The notes under the pieces: model-generated
Told to the model about the DNA's origin: nothing
Databases searched by the model: none
Seen by the model: only the letters and a program-made list of their open reading frames with translations
Shown here: piece by piece, positions 9,178-18,329 of the stretch
Layout of the letters: the number at the start of each line of letters is the position of its first letter
Numbering within the stretch: position 1 is the stretch's first letter
Position numbers and translations under genes: made by a program
NCBI RefSeq assembly: GCF_006439025.1
Contig: NZ_RCYZ01000003.1
Location: 62,001 to 126,000 of the forward strand
Direction of reading: 5' to 3'
DNA length: 64,000 bases
From: Hymenobacter nivis
GTDB lineage: Bacteria > Bacteroidota > Bacteroidia > Cytophagales > Hymenobacteraceae

Positions 9178-9318
9178 AACTGGAAACGTGCGCCCGGTTG
9201 CGGGCGCGCTTGGAGAAGCCGCGGCCGGTACGCCGGGGCCCCAATTTCTCGTTTTTTCTCTACCTGACGCGGCGGTATGGGCATTTTGCACCCGGGCCGG
9301 CGTCGCTTTTGGCGCATT

Positions 9319-11655
9319 ATGCTTGCTTCACTTTTACTGAAATTACACCTGGCCGGCCGGCCGGCGGTGGCGCCGTACGCCGTGCTAGGAGCCCTATTGC
9401 TAACGGCGCCGGCGGCCCGTGCGCAGGCCCCGGCCGCCCTGCGCGGCACCGTGTCCGACTCGCTTTCGGGCCAGCCGCTGGCGGGCGTGGGCGTGGGCCT
9501 GGTGGGCCAGCCCGGCGGCACCGCCACCGATGCCCTCGGGCAGTTTCGCCTCACCGGCCTGCCCGCCGGCACCTACCAGTTGCGGCTGGGGGCCCTGGGC
9601 TACCGCCTGAAAACCACCCCGGTAACCCTGCTGGCCGGCGAAACCCGGGGCGTCACCGTGAGCCTGGCCACCACGGCCCTGAACCTGGCCGAAGTGACGG
9701 TGCGCCAGCCGCGCGACCCCAACCAAACGCTGGCCGCCATCTCGCACATCGACCAAACGCTGCGGCCCGTGAACTCGGCCCAGGACCTGCTGCGGCTCGT
9801 GCCGGGCCTGTTCATTGCCCAGCACGCGGGCGGCGGCAAGGCCGAGCAGATTTTCGTGCGCGGCTTCGACGCCGACCACGGCACCGACTTCGCCGTGAGC
9901 ATCGACGGGCTGCCGGTGAACATGGTGAGCCACGCCCACGGCCAGGGCTACGCCGATTTCCACTTCGTGATTCCCGAAACGGTGGAGCAGCTCAAGGTGT
10001 ACAAGGGGCCCTACACGGCGCGGTTCGGCGATTTTGCCACGGCCGGGGCGGGCGAGTTCAGCACCAAAACCAGCCTCGACCGCAGCCAGGTGAAGCTGGA
10101 AGTGGGCCAGTACGACACCCGCCGGGCCCTGGTGATGCTCGACTTGCTGGGCACCCACCACCTGCTCAGCCGCAAGCCGGAGAGTGCCTACATCGCCACC
10201 GAATACAACTTCACCAACGCCTACTTCGACAACCCCCAGCACTTCAAGCGCTTCAACGGCCTGGCCAAGTACACGGGCCAGCTCTCCGACAAAACGTCGC
10301 TGACGCTCTTCGGCTCCTACTTCACCTCGAACTGGGACGCCAGCGGCCAGGTGCCCGACCGCGCCGTGGAACAGGGCCTCATCTCCCGCTTCGGCAGTCT
10401 CGACCCCAGCGAGGGCGGCAACACCAACCGCACCAATGCCTACGCGGTGCTCACCACCGCCCTGCCGCACGGCGCCGTGCTGCGCCAGCAGGCGTACTAC
10501 ACGCGCTACAACTTCACGCTGTTCTCGAACTTCACGTTCTTCAAAAACGACCCGGTGAACGGCGACGAAATCAAGCAGACCGATACCGGCCGCAACCTCT
10601 ACGGCTACACCGGCACCTACGACCGCGACGACCGCCTCGGCGCCCGGGCCCTGCACTCGACCCTGGGCCTGGGCACCCGCCTCGACGACTCGGAGCTGGG
10701 CCTGCGCCACGCCGTGCAGCGCCGCGTGCTCGACACGCTGAGCCTGGGCCGGTTGCACGAGCAGAACGTGAATGCCTACCTGGACGAAACCCTGGAGCTG
10801 ACCGACCGCCTGACGGTGAACGCGGCCCTGCGCGCCGACTGGTTCGTGTTCGATTTCCGGGGGCAGCGGGCCGATTCGACGGGTGCGCAGGGGCCCCTGG
10901 CGGGCCGCGTGGGGCGGGGCCGGGTCTCGCCCAAGCTTAACTTTTACTACCAGCTCTCGCCGGCCGTGCAGCTGTTTGCGCGCTCGGGCCTGGGCTTCCA
11001 CTCCAACGACGCCCGGGGCGTGGTGCAGGGCAGCGGCAGCTTCAACGCGCTGCCCCGCGCCACCGGGGCCGAGGTGGGCAGCACCTTCAAGCCCGTGCCG
11101 GCGCTGGTGGTGAACGCCGCTCTGTGGTCGCTGCGCCTGCAAGACGAGCTGGTGTACTCCGGCGACGAGGGCACCACCGAGAGCGTGGGCCCCACCCAGC
11201 GCTACGGCCTCGACGTATCGGCCCGCTACCAGCTCTCGGCCCGGTTTTTCCTCGACGGTGACTTCAACTACAGCCACGGCCGCATCCTCGACGCCGCCGA
11301 GGGCAATAACCGCATTCCGCTGGCTCCCACCTTCACCAGCATTGGGGGCCTCACCATGCGCCAGCCCAACGGCTTGAGCGCCAGCCTCCGCTACCGCCAC
11401 ATCGACAGCCGCGCGGCCATCGAGGACAACAGCATCCGGGCCCGGGGCTACTTCCTGCTCGATGCCGTGGCCGCCTACACCCGCCCCCGCTACCAGGTGG
11501 GCGTGCAAGTGCAAAACCTGCTGAACGTGCAGTGGAACGAGGCCCAGTTTGCCACCGACAGCCAACTGCGCGGCGAAACTGCATCGGTGAACGAGCTAAA
11601 CTTCACCCCCGGCACGCCCTTCTACCTCAAGGCCAACGCCAGCGTGTTCTTCTAG
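9319..11655 (+). CDS. TonB-dependent receptor with CarboxypepD_reg-like domain
   Basis: 778 residues from the ATG at 9319; an ATG at 9277 would add a basic leader before the signal peptide and is less likely. Order: signal peptide ending AARAQ, a carboxypeptidase-regulatory-like domain (ALRGTVSDSLSGQPLAGV to about residue 120), a plug (AQDLLRLVPGLFIAQHAGGG, IFVRGFDADHGTDF, IDGLPVNMVSHAHGQGYAD) and a beta-barrel ending NASVFF. The His-bearing plug stretch (HGTDF, SHAHGQG) marks a distinct subgroup of receptors. The substrate is unknown; a metal chelate is the best guess from the HupE-like and Cys/His neighbours. It ends at a strong terminator, so the transcript probably starts at or before the 8785 gene. 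Confidence 0.92.
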   Translation: MLASLLLKLHLAGRPAVAPYAVLGALLLTAPAARAQAPAALRGTVSDSLSGQPLAGVGVGLVGQPGGTATDALGQFRLTGLPAGTYQLRLGALGYRLKTTPVTLLAGETRGVTVSLATTALNLAEVTVRQPRDPNQTLAAISHIDQTLRPVNSAQDLLRLVPGLFIAQHAGGGKAEQIFVRGFDADHGTDFAVSIDGLPVNMVSHAHGQGYADFHFVIPETVEQLKVYKGPYTARFGDFATAGAGEFSTKTSLDRSQVKLEVGQYDTRRALVMLDLLGTHHLLSRKPESAYIATEYNFTNAYFDNPQHFKRFNGLAKYTGQLSDKTSLTLFGSYFTSNWDASGQVPDRAVEQGLISRFGSLDPSEGGNTNRTNAYAVLTTALPHGAVLRQQAYYTRYNFTLFSNFTFFKNDPVNGDEIKQTDTGRNLYGYTGTYDRDDRLGARALHSTLGLGTRLDDSELGLRHAVQRRVLDTLSLGRLHEQNVNAYLDETLELTDRLTVNAALRADWFVFDFRGQRADSTGAQGPLAGRVGRGRVSPKLNFYYQLSPAVQLFARSGLGFHSNDARGVVQGSGSFNALPRATGAEVGSTFKPVPALVVNAALWSLRLQDELVYSGDEGTTESVGPTQRYGLDVSARYQLSARFFLDGDFNYSHGRILDAAEGNNRIPLAPTFTSIGGLTMRQPNGLSASLRYRHIDSRAAIEDNSIRARGYFLLDAVAAYTRPRYQVGVQVQNLLNVQWNEAQFATDSQLRGETASVNELNFTPGTPFYLKANASVFF

Positions 11656-11685
11656 AAACCCAGGAGGTTCAGGCGTTTGATAATC

Positions 11686-11717
11686 AAAAAAGCCGGCTCT
11701 CTTGGGCCGGCTTTTTT
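11686..11717 (+). terminator. Rho-independent terminator after the TonB receptor
   Basis: A perfect 12-bp stem (AAAAAAGCCGGC / GCCGGCTTTTTT) with an 8-nt loop, 31 nt after the stop codon. It is symmetric and could act in both directions. Confidence 0.9.
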
Positions 11718-12194
11718 GCGTCCGGCCACCACTTGGGGCCCCGGCGCGCGGGCGCACCACAGAAATAAAGTGCCCGTACGATGCCAGCAATAACTTTTCA
11801 AGAAAAAGTTCAATCTCCGAAGTCCAATCGGAACTTAGCATCGTAGGTAACGCCGCAAGGATATAATTTATTGCATGCTATTGGTTTCGCAGCGTTTATA
11901 AAATCTTAGGGTTGAGCTACGGCAATCGCCGTTTCTACTAGTTTTTCGTTGCCCCACGCAGGGGCCCCAGCGTCGTTTTTTTAGCCGCGCCCCTGCTACG
12001 TCCCGCTGCAATCCACCCCGTTGCCGGCCTCCACCCGGCAATCCCTTCTACCCAAACCACGTCACGCTTTCCCCACTGGCAAAAACCAGTGCCGGTTCAG
12101 CCATGCCTATACTTATCGTTAACTAGTTGTTAAACAATCGGTTAATTTTTTGTTGCTTGCTGGTTTCTCACTTTTTCTCACCCATCGTTTCCCT
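11718..12194. other. Gene-free stretch with several small hairpins
   Basis: No convincing gene lies in these 477 bp. The DNA is more AT-rich than its surroundings. It contains the three-stem element described separately (11777-11845), a small perfect hairpin at 12074-12091 (CACTGG, loop, CCAGTG), and just before the DUF4331 start an AT-rich tract with overlapping GTTAA/TTAAC half-sites at about 12118-12146 that probably holds the promoter. No clear match to the Bacteroidota -33/-7 consensus was found. Confidence 0.5.
11777..11845. other. Possible structured RNA or DNA element with three stems
   Basis: An outer 8-bp stem (TACGATGC at 11777-11784 with GCATCGTA at 11838-11845) encloses two hairpins: AACTTTT/AAAAGTT (11792-11798 with 11804-11810) and TCCGA/TCGGA (11816-11820 with 11828-11832, 7-nt loop). 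The fold is a three-way junction of 69 nt. It was compared by eye with tRNA and hammerhead cores and fits neither. Chance cannot be excluded. Confidence 0.3.
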
Positions 12195-13991
12195 ATGAAA
12201 AGTTTTACTAAACCTCTCCAGTGGATGGTGGGGGTCGGGGCCGTGACGGCGCTCTCCGTGTGGAGCACCGTGCGGCACACGCCCCTCGAAGCCAGCAGCC
12301 ACCGCGAAGCCCCGCTCATTGCCGACGACCCACTCGCCGACAACACCGACGTGTACGCCTTCGTGGACCCCAACGACAAGGACCGGGTGGTGCTCATCGC
12401 CGACTACATCCCGTTCCAGCTGCCGCAGGGGGGCCCCAACTATTCCACCTTCGGCGAGAACGTGCGCTACGAGGTGCACGTGAAAAACAACGGCGCCACC
12501 GCCGGCGATAACATCACCTACCGCTTCACGTTCACGCGCATGAACGAGGACCCCAGCACGTTTTTTAACGTGCGCCTGGGCAAGCAAAACCTGAAGACCA
12601 CCTACACCTGCGAGAAAAGCGTGAACGGCGGGGCCTTTACCGCAATCGTTACCAACGGCGTAGTACCAGCTTATAACATCGGGCCGCGCTCCATCGGCAC
12701 CGCGGTGGGCCTCAACCAACCCTCTTACACCGACCTGCGCCAGCGCGCCGTGGCTACGGCCACCGGCGGCGGCGGCGAGCAGGTGTTCTGCGGCGCTTCT
12801 GACGATCCGTTTTTCGTGGACCTCGGGGCCGTATTTGACTTGGCCGGCCTGCGCATCAACCAGGGGGCCCGCGACGGCCTGGCGCAGTACAACGTGCACT
12901 CCATCGCGCTGAGCATCCCGATTGCCACGCTGCAAAAGGACAAAAAGCCGGTTTCGGCCGCCGCCAACATCCTCGACGGCGACTACGTAATTGGGGTGTG
13001 GGCCTCGGCCAGCCGCCCCTCCATGCGCACGCTGAGCGCCGTGGGGGGCCCCACCGCCACCGCCGGCGACTACGTGCAGGTGTCGCGCCTGGGCATGCCG
13101 CTCACCAACGAGGCCATCAACCCCATCGGCGACAAGGACGCCTGGAACCGCACCACGCCCTACGCCGAGGCCGCGATTACCGACGACTACCTTTCGAACC
13201 CCGAGCTGGGCCTGTACATGGACGACCGGCAGTTTGGCGGCGCCGTGCCGGCCCTGGCCGCGTTGCGCATCCAAACCAAGTCGCTGGCGGGCACGCCCGG
13301 CCTGCCGGCCAACGGCTTCGACTTTGGCAACACGAAATCGGGCCTGTACCCGCTGAAGGGCAACCCGGCCCTGAACGGCACGGCCCTGGCCGACGCCGCC
13401 TTCGGCAACTACCTGCTCGTGGCCGGCAAGCCGCGCTCGGTGGACATCAAGCCGATTTTCCACACCGGCGTGCCCAACCTGCCCCCCTACCAGCTGGCTA
13501 CCGGCAAAGGCGGCAACCCGCTGGCCCCCGGCAAGCCGTTTGTGAACAACTTCATGCCCCTGACGGCCAACGCGAATGGCAACGTCGGCGGCGACATGCT
13601 GCGCCTGAACATGGCCGTGCCCGCCACCCCCCGCAACTCGCCCGATTTCAGCAACCAGGGCCTGCTGGCCGCCGCTGTGCTCGGCCTGACGGATGCGCGC
13701 TACAACGGCAGCACCACCATCCAAGCCATCCCCAACATGGACGGCTTCCCCAACGGCCGCCGCCTGGAAGATGAAGTGGTGAAGATCGAGTTGCAAGCCG
13801 TCAGCGGCGCGGCCCTGGCCGCCATTGGCCTGTGGTACGACGACTACACGCCCACCAGCGCCTCGCCCGTGACGGCCCAGCTGAAGGGGGTATTGAATTT
13901 CGCCACGGGCGTGGAGAAGAACGACACCACGTTCCGCGCGGCCTTCCCCTACGTGCAGACGCCGTGGCAGGGCTACCGCATCCGCCGCTAA
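12195..13991 (+). CDS. DUF4331 family protein, first tandem copy
   Basis: 598 residues from the ATG at 12195. An N-terminal signal or anchor segment (about residues 10-25, WMVGVGAVTALSVW) is followed at 34-40 by the family signature SSHREAP and ADDPLADNTDVYAF. The DUF4331 domain fills the rest of the protein, with conserved TYTCEKS, FCGASDDPFF and NLPPYQL stretches; it stops right at the end of the domain (QTPWQGYRIRR). The biochemical role of DUF4331 is unknown; the proteins are exported. The second copy starts 33 nt later, so both are in one operon. The two copies are very similar across the whole domain, pointing to a tandem duplication. Confidence 0.93.
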   Translation: MKSFTKPLQWMVGVGAVTALSVWSTVRHTPLEASSHREAPLIADDPLADNTDVYAFVDPNDKDRVVLIADYIPFQLPQGGPNYSTFGENVRYEVHVKNNGATAGDNITYRFTFTRMNEDPSTFFNVRLGKQNLKTTYTCEKSVNGGAFTAIVTNGVVPAYNIGPRSIGTAVGLNQPSYTDLRQRAVATATGGGGEQVFCGASDDPFFVDLGAVFDLAGLRINQGARDGLAQYNVHSIALSIPIATLQKDKKPVSAAANILDGDYVIGVWASASRPSMRTLSAVGGPTATAGDYVQVSRLGMPLTNEAINPIGDKDAWNRTTPYAEAAITDDYLSNPELGLYMDDRQFGGAVPALAALRIQTKSLAGTPGLPANGFDFGNTKSGLYPLKGNPALNGTALADAAFGNYLLVAGKPRSVDIKPIFHTGVPNLPPYQLATGKGGNPLAPGKPFVNNFMPLTANANGNVGGDMLRLNMAVPATPRNSPDFSNQGLLAAAVLGLTDARYNGSTTIQAIPNMDGFPNGRRLEDEVVKIELQAVSGAALAAIGLWYDDYTPTSASPVTAQLKGVLNFATGVEKNDTTFRAAFPYVQTPWQGYRIRR

Positions 13992-14024
13992 CGCATTTCC
14001 TCCAACCAGATCCGTCCGAATCGC

Positions 14025-17000
14025 ATGAATCCTAAATTTATACCCAAGTTCCTGCTGCTGCCCACCGTGGCGGCGGCGGCGGCCGTGGGGCTCTCCGTCT
14101 GGAGCACGGCCCGCACCCCGCTCGAAGCCAGTAGCCACCGCGAAGCGCCCCTGATTGCCGACGACCCGGTGGCCGACAACACCGACCTCTACGCCTTCAA
14201 AGACCCCAACGACGCGAGCAAAGTCGTCATCATCGCCAACTACATCCCCTTCGAGCTGCCCCACGGGGGCCCCAACTACTCGACGTTTGGTGAGAACGTG
14301 CGCTACGAAGTGCACGTGAAAAACAACGGCGCCACCGCCGGCGACGACATTACCTACCGCTTCACCTTCAAGCGGATGAACGAGGACCCCAGCACGTTTT
14401 TCAACATCCGCTTGGGCAAGCAAAACCTCAAAACCACCTACACCTGCGAGAAAAGCGTGAACGGGGGCCCCTTCTCGGCCATCGTGACCGAGGGCGTAGT
14501 GGCCCCCAACAACATCGGGCCCCGCTCCATCAACTCGGCCGTGGGCCTGAACAAACCTTCCTACACCGACCTGCGCCAGAGCACGGTGACGCCCGCCACC
14601 GGCGGCGGCAACGAACAAGTGTTCTGCGGCCCGGCCGACGACCCGTTCTTCGCCGACCTGGGGGCCATTTTTGACCTGGCCAACCTGCGCCCCGCCGGGG
14701 CCACCGACGGCCTGGCCCGCAAAAACTGCCACTCCATTGCGCTGAGCATTCCGATTGCCACCCTGCAAAAGGACGGCAAAGCCGTGACGGCCGCTAGCAA
14801 CATCCTCGACGCCAACTACGTGATTGGCGTGTGGGCCTCGGCCAGCCGCCCGGCCATGCAAACGCTGAGCGCCAGCGCCGCCAACGGCGCCAGCGGCGAC
14901 TACGTGCAGGTGTCGCGCCTGGGCATGCCGCTCACCAACGAGGTCATCAACCCCATCGGCGGCAAAGACCGCTGGAATGCGCTGACGCCCTACAACGAGG
15001 ACGCCGCCACCGACGCCTACCTCTCCAACCCCGAGCTGGGCCTGTACGTGGACCAGCGCCTGTTTGGCAGCGCCGTGCCCCAGCTGACGGCTTTGAGCGT
15101 GCAAACCAAGTCGCTGGCGGGCTTCCCCGGCCTGCCGGCCAACGGCTTCGACTTCGGCAACACCCAAGGGGGCCTGTACCCGCTGAAGGGCAACGCCGCC
15201 CTCGACGGCACGGCCCTGGCCGACGCCGCCTTCGGCAACTACCTGCTCGTGGACAAGAGCCCCCGCTCGGTGGACATCAAGCCCATCTTCCACACCGGCG
15301 TGCCCAACCTGCCGCCCTACCAGCTGGCCACCGGCAAGCCCAAGGGCAACCCGCTGGCGGCCGGCAAGCCGTTCATCAACAACTTTCTGCCCCTCACGGC
15401 CTCGGGCCGCACCAACCCCGGCGGCGACATGCTGCGCTTGAACATGGCCGTGCCCGCCACCCCGCGCACCTCGGCCGACTTCAGCAACCAGGGCCTGCTG
15501 GCCGCCGCCGTGCTCGGCCTGACAGACGGGCGCTTTAACAAGACCACTGACATCCAGAGCATTCCGAACATGGACGGCTTCCCCAACGGGCGCCGCCTGG
15601 AGGACGCCGTGGACCAGATTGAGTTGAAGGCCGTGGGCGGCGTGGTACTGGCCGCCATCGGCCTGTGGTACGACGACTACACGCCCGCCAGTGCCTCGCC
15701 GGTAACCGCCCAGCTGGGTGGCGTGCTGGCCTTCACCACGGGGGTGGAGAAGAACGACACCACGTTCCGGGCTTCGTTCCCCTACGTGCAGACGCCGTGG
15801 ATCGGCACGGGTTCGGCCAGCGGCCCGACCAACACCGTTATCGTGCAGAACCTGACCGTGAGCACGGCCATGCCGGTGGAAGCCGGCACCTATAACAACA
15901 TCACCATCACCGGCACGGGCGCGGCTTCGTTCAACGGCCCCATCGTGGTGAACGGCACCCTGACCGTGCAAGCGGGCGGCGTGCTGAACACCCGCGGCGT
16001 GTTGGCCACCAACTGCATCGCCGTGACGGGCCCCGGCAGCTTCGTGCTGATGCCCGGCGCCACGCTGCGCACCTGCAACCCCGACGGCATTGCCACCACC
16101 GGCACCACCGGGGCCATCCAAGTGGCCGGTACGCGGACGTACTCCAACGACGCCACCTACGAGTACAACGGCGGCGAAGCCCAGCTTAGCGGCACGGGCC
16201 TGCCCAGCCAGGTACGCAGCCTGACCGTGAACAACGCCTCCGGCCTGACCCTGAACAACGGCGGCGTGCGCATCGCCCAAGTGCTGGCCCTCACCAGTGG
16301 CAACCTGACCACCAGCGCCAGCCAGCCGCTGACGCTGCTCTCGACGCCCACCGCCGGCACCGCCCTGGTGGTGAACACCAGCGGCGCCGTAGTAGGGCCC
16401 GCCACCATGCAGCGCGCCATCGACCCGGCCTTCAACGCCGGCCCGGGCTACCGCCACTATAGCTCGCCGGTGGCCAGCACCACCCTCGACGACCTGGGCA
16501 CCAACACGCCCAGCTTCAGCCCCATCTTCAACCAGGCCTACAACTCGGCCGGGGCTAATGCTGGCGCGGTGACGCCTTACCCCAACGTGTTCGGCTACGA
16601 CCAGGCCCGCGTGACCAGCGGTGCCAACGCCACGAGCGCCTTCGACATGGGCTTTGTGGTGCCGATGGGCAGCGACCCGATGGGCATCATGAGCGGCTAC
16701 GCGGTGAACATCCCGGCCACGGCCGTGGTGGACCTCACCGGCACGCTGAACAACGGGCCCCAGAGCCGCACGAACCTGATGCGCGGCACCCTGCCCCAGA
16801 GCGGCTGGCAGCTGCTGGGCAACCCCTACCCCTCGCCCCTGGACTTTAGCCTGGCGGGCGGCGTGACGCGCACCAACCTCGACGACGCCGTGTACGTGTA
16901 CCAGAGCACTGGCCAGTACGTGGGCCAGTACCGCAGCTACGTGAACGGCGTGGGCAACCCGCAGATTTCGGCCATGCAAGGCTTCTTCGCCCGCGTCAGC

Positions 17001-17804
17001 GCCGGGCAGACGACGGGCAGCCTCGCCCTGAACAACGCCGCCCGCGTCACCACGTTTGCCACTACCCCCAGCTTCAACCGCGGGGGTGCCGAAACCCGGC
17101 CCCTGGTGAACCTGAAGCTGCAAGGCGCCGCCCTGCTGCTGGCCGATGAGGCCAACGTGTACTTCGAGCAAGGCGCCACGGCCGGCTACGATGCCAAGTT
17201 CGACGCCTACAAGCTCCCCAGCTCGTCGGGCCTGAGCATCAGCAGCTTCGCCGCCGCCGATGCGCTGTCCATCAACGGCTTGCCGCCGCTGGTGGCCACG
17301 GTGGCCACCACCGTACCGCTCGATGTACAGGTGCCCAACACGGGCGTGTTCACCCTGAACGCGGCCAGCGTCATCAACTTCGCCGCCACCACGCAGGTGT
17401 TGCTGCTGGACTCGCAGACCGGGGCCCGCATCGACCTCAAGCAGCAGCCCCAGTACACCTTCACGGCGGCCACCACGGCCATGCCGGGCCGCTTCAGCCT
17501 GTACTTCGGCCCCTCGGCCGTGCTGGCCACCGCCCCCGCCGCGCTGGCGCAGCAGGTGCAGCTGTACCCCAACCCGGCCCGCGGCAGCTTCACGCTGCTG
17601 CTCCCCGCCGAGCTGGGCCGCGCCCCCATCACGGCCACGCTCTACAACCAGCTGGGCCAGGTGGTGTCGCAGCGCACGCTGCCGATGACGGCCGCCGGCG
17701 CCACGGCGCAGTTCGACGTGTCGCACCTCGCTTTTGGGATTTACACCCTGCAAATGACCGGCGGCAGCACCAAAGTGGTGAAGCGCTTGACCATTATCCA
17801 ATAG
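14025..17804 (+). CDS. DUF4331 protein fused to a repeat region and T9SS sorting domain
   Basis: 1,259 residues. Residues 1 to about 592 form a DUF4331 domain closely matching the upstream gene (signature SSHREAP near residue 36). After QTPWIG the protein continues with a Gly/Thr/Asn-rich beta-strand region (about 600-790: NLTVSTAMPVEAGTYNNITI, then NGTLTVQAGGVLNTRG) that looks like a beta-helix. A longer linker domain typical of large Hymenobacter surface proteins follows. The last ~82 residues form a type IX secretion sorting domain (VQLYPNPARGSFTLLL to KVVKRLTIIQ). It should therefore be sent across the outer membrane and released or anchored at the surface, unlike the first copy. Function of DUF4331 itself is unknown. 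Confidence 0.93.
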   Translation: MNPKFIPKFLLLPTVAAAAAVGLSVWSTARTPLEASSHREAPLIADDPVADNTDLYAFKDPNDASKVVIIANYIPFELPHGGPNYSTFGENVRYEVHVKNNGATAGDDITYRFTFKRMNEDPSTFFNIRLGKQNLKTTYTCEKSVNGGPFSAIVTEGVVAPNNIGPRSINSAVGLNKPSYTDLRQSTVTPATGGGNEQVFCGPADDPFFADLGAIFDLANLRPAGATDGLARKNCHSIALSIPIATLQKDGKAVTAASNILDANYVIGVWASASRPAMQTLSASAANGASGDYVQVSRLGMPLTNEVINPIGGKDRWNALTPYNEDAATDAYLSNPELGLYVDQRLFGSAVPQLTALSVQTKSLAGFPGLPANGFDFGNTQGGLYPLKGNAALDGTALADAAFGNYLLVDKSPRSVDIKPIFHTGVPNLPPYQLATGKPKGNPLAAGKPFINNFLPLTASGRTNPGGDMLRLNMAVPATPRTSADFSNQGLLAAAVLGLTDGRFNKTTDIQSIPNMDGFPNGRRLEDAVDQIELKAVGGVVLAAIGLWYDDYTPASASPVTAQLGGVLAFTTGVEKNDTTFRASFPYVQTPWIGTGSASGPTNTVIVQNLTVSTAMPVEAGTYNNITITGTGAASFNGPIVVNGTLTVQAGGVLNTRGVLATNCIAVTGPGSFVLMPGATLRTCNPDGIATTGTTGAIQVAGTRTYSNDATYEYNGGEAQLSGTGLPSQVRSLTVNNASGLTLNNGGVRIAQVLALTSGNLTTSASQPLTLLSTPTAGTALVVNTSGAVVGPATMQRAIDPAFNAGPGYRHYSSPVASTTLDDLGTNTPSFSPIFNQAYNSAGANAGAVTPYPNVFGYDQARVTSGANATSAFDMGFVVPMGSDPMGIMSGYAVNIPATAVVDLTGTLNNGPQSRTNLMRGTLPQSGWQLLGNPYPSPLDFSLAGGVTRTNLDDAVYVYQSTGQYVGQYRSYVNGVGNPQISAMQGFFARVSAGQTTGSLALNNAARVTTFATTPSFNRGGAETRPLVNLKLQGAALLLADEANVYFEQGATAGYDAKFDAYKLPSSSGLSISSFAAADALSINGLPPLVATVATTVPLDVQVPNTGVFTLNAASVINFAATTQVLLLDSQTGARIDLKQQPQYTFTAATTAMPGRFSLYFGPSAVLATAPAALAQQVQLYPNPARGSFTLLLPAELGRAPITATLYNQLGQVVSQRTLPMTAAGATAQFDVSHLAFGIYTLQMTGGSTKVVKRLTIIQ

Positions 17805-17812
17805 CCTGACCG

Positions 17813-17850
17813 CAGCGCCGGGCCGGGGCCCTAAGCCCCGCCCGGCGCTG
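17813..17850 (+). terminator. GC hairpin after the DUF4331 operon
   Basis: CAGCGCCGGGCCGGGGC at 17813-17829 pairs with GCCCCGCCCGGCGCTG at 17835-17850 with one bulge and a short loop. No immediate T run follows (CCTTTT appears ~20 nt later), so termination is likely but not certain. Confidence 0.55.
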
Positions 17851-17905
17851 CCCTGGGCCCGCCCTTTTCGGTTCATCCCATACTTCCTCTTACATCCCTT
17901 TTGCC

Positions 17906-18118
17906 ATGAAAAAGAATACCCTGTTCGTCGCCTTGTTCGGCACCGTTGCCTGCTTCCTGCTCGCCGTTGCCCCCGCCCTGGCCCAAGCCCCCGGCTCGGG
18001 GGGCCCCACGCCCAACGCCCCCACCGCCGTGCCCATCGACGGCGGCGCGTCCATCCTGCTGGCCAGCGGCGTAGCCCTCGGCCTGAAAAAGCTCCGCGAG
18101 CGCCGCCGCGCCCGCTAG
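17906..18118 (+). CDS. Short exosortase substrate with PID-CTERM-like sorting tail
   Basis: 70 residues, almost all of it targeting sequence. Signal peptide MKKNTLFVALFGTVACFLLAVAPALAQ; a linker of about 16 residues (APGSGGPTPNAPTAV); then the tripartite C-terminal signal: PIDGG at about 44-48, a hydrophobic segment (ASILLASGVALGL) and a basic end (KKLRERRRAR). This is the architecture of exosortase-type sorting signals, with PID in place of PEP. The neighbouring exosortase gene supports the call. I recall such tails being annotated as PID-CTERM domains in Bacteroidota; the exact family name needs a profile search. The mature product left after both cleavages would be only about 15-20 residues, so it may be a peptide or a glycosylation carrier. 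Confidence 0.85.
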   Translation: MKKNTLFVALFGTVACFLLAVAPALAQAPGSGGPTPNAPTAVPIDGGASILLASGVALGLKKLRERRRAR

Positions 18119-18149
18119 CCTTCCCGGGGCCCCATTTGCTTTAGTTGCT

Positions 18150-18214
18150 AGTTGTCAGTTGCTGGTTGCCAGGCCCAATACACCTGTTGGGCTGACAACC
18201 AGCAACTGACAACT
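18150..18214. repeat. Perfect 19-bp inverted repeat upstream of the exosortase
   Basis: AGTTGTCAGTTGCTGGTTG (18150-18168) is repeated in inverse at 18196-18214, with a further GCCCAA/TTGGGC pair inside the loop. No T run follows. It sits between the sorting substrate and the exosortase gene and could be an attenuating hairpin or a copy of a dispersed palindrome. The rest of the 18119-18329 gap is AT-rich with short repeats of AGCTA words. Confidence 0.75.
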
Positions 18215-18329
18215 GGTATAGGGCAACCTAGAACCTAGCTTGAATCCTATATTCATTCAAGCGCAACAAGTTAATCATCAACGAAAAAGCTAATAGCTAC
18301 CCGCTAGAAGCTAATGGCTCAACCCTCAA

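Noticed and set aside
9400..11565. A 721-codon minus-strand frame over the TonB receptor
   Set aside because: Same GC-shadow effect; composition is biased and the plus-strand receptor has a full domain order.
11777..11845. tRNA-like or hammerhead ribozyme reading of the three-stem element
   Set aside because: The 5-bp arm with a 7-nt loop resembles a T arm, but there is no TTC-type loop, the spacing to the closing stem is wrong and no hammerhead core (CTGATGA, GAAA) is present.
12168..17876. A 1,902-codon open frame on the minus strand across both DUF4331 genes
   Set aside because: It is an artefact of high GC and third-position G/C on the coding strand; the translation is Val/Gly/His/Arg-rich without domains, while the plus strand encodes clear DUF4331 and T9SS domains.
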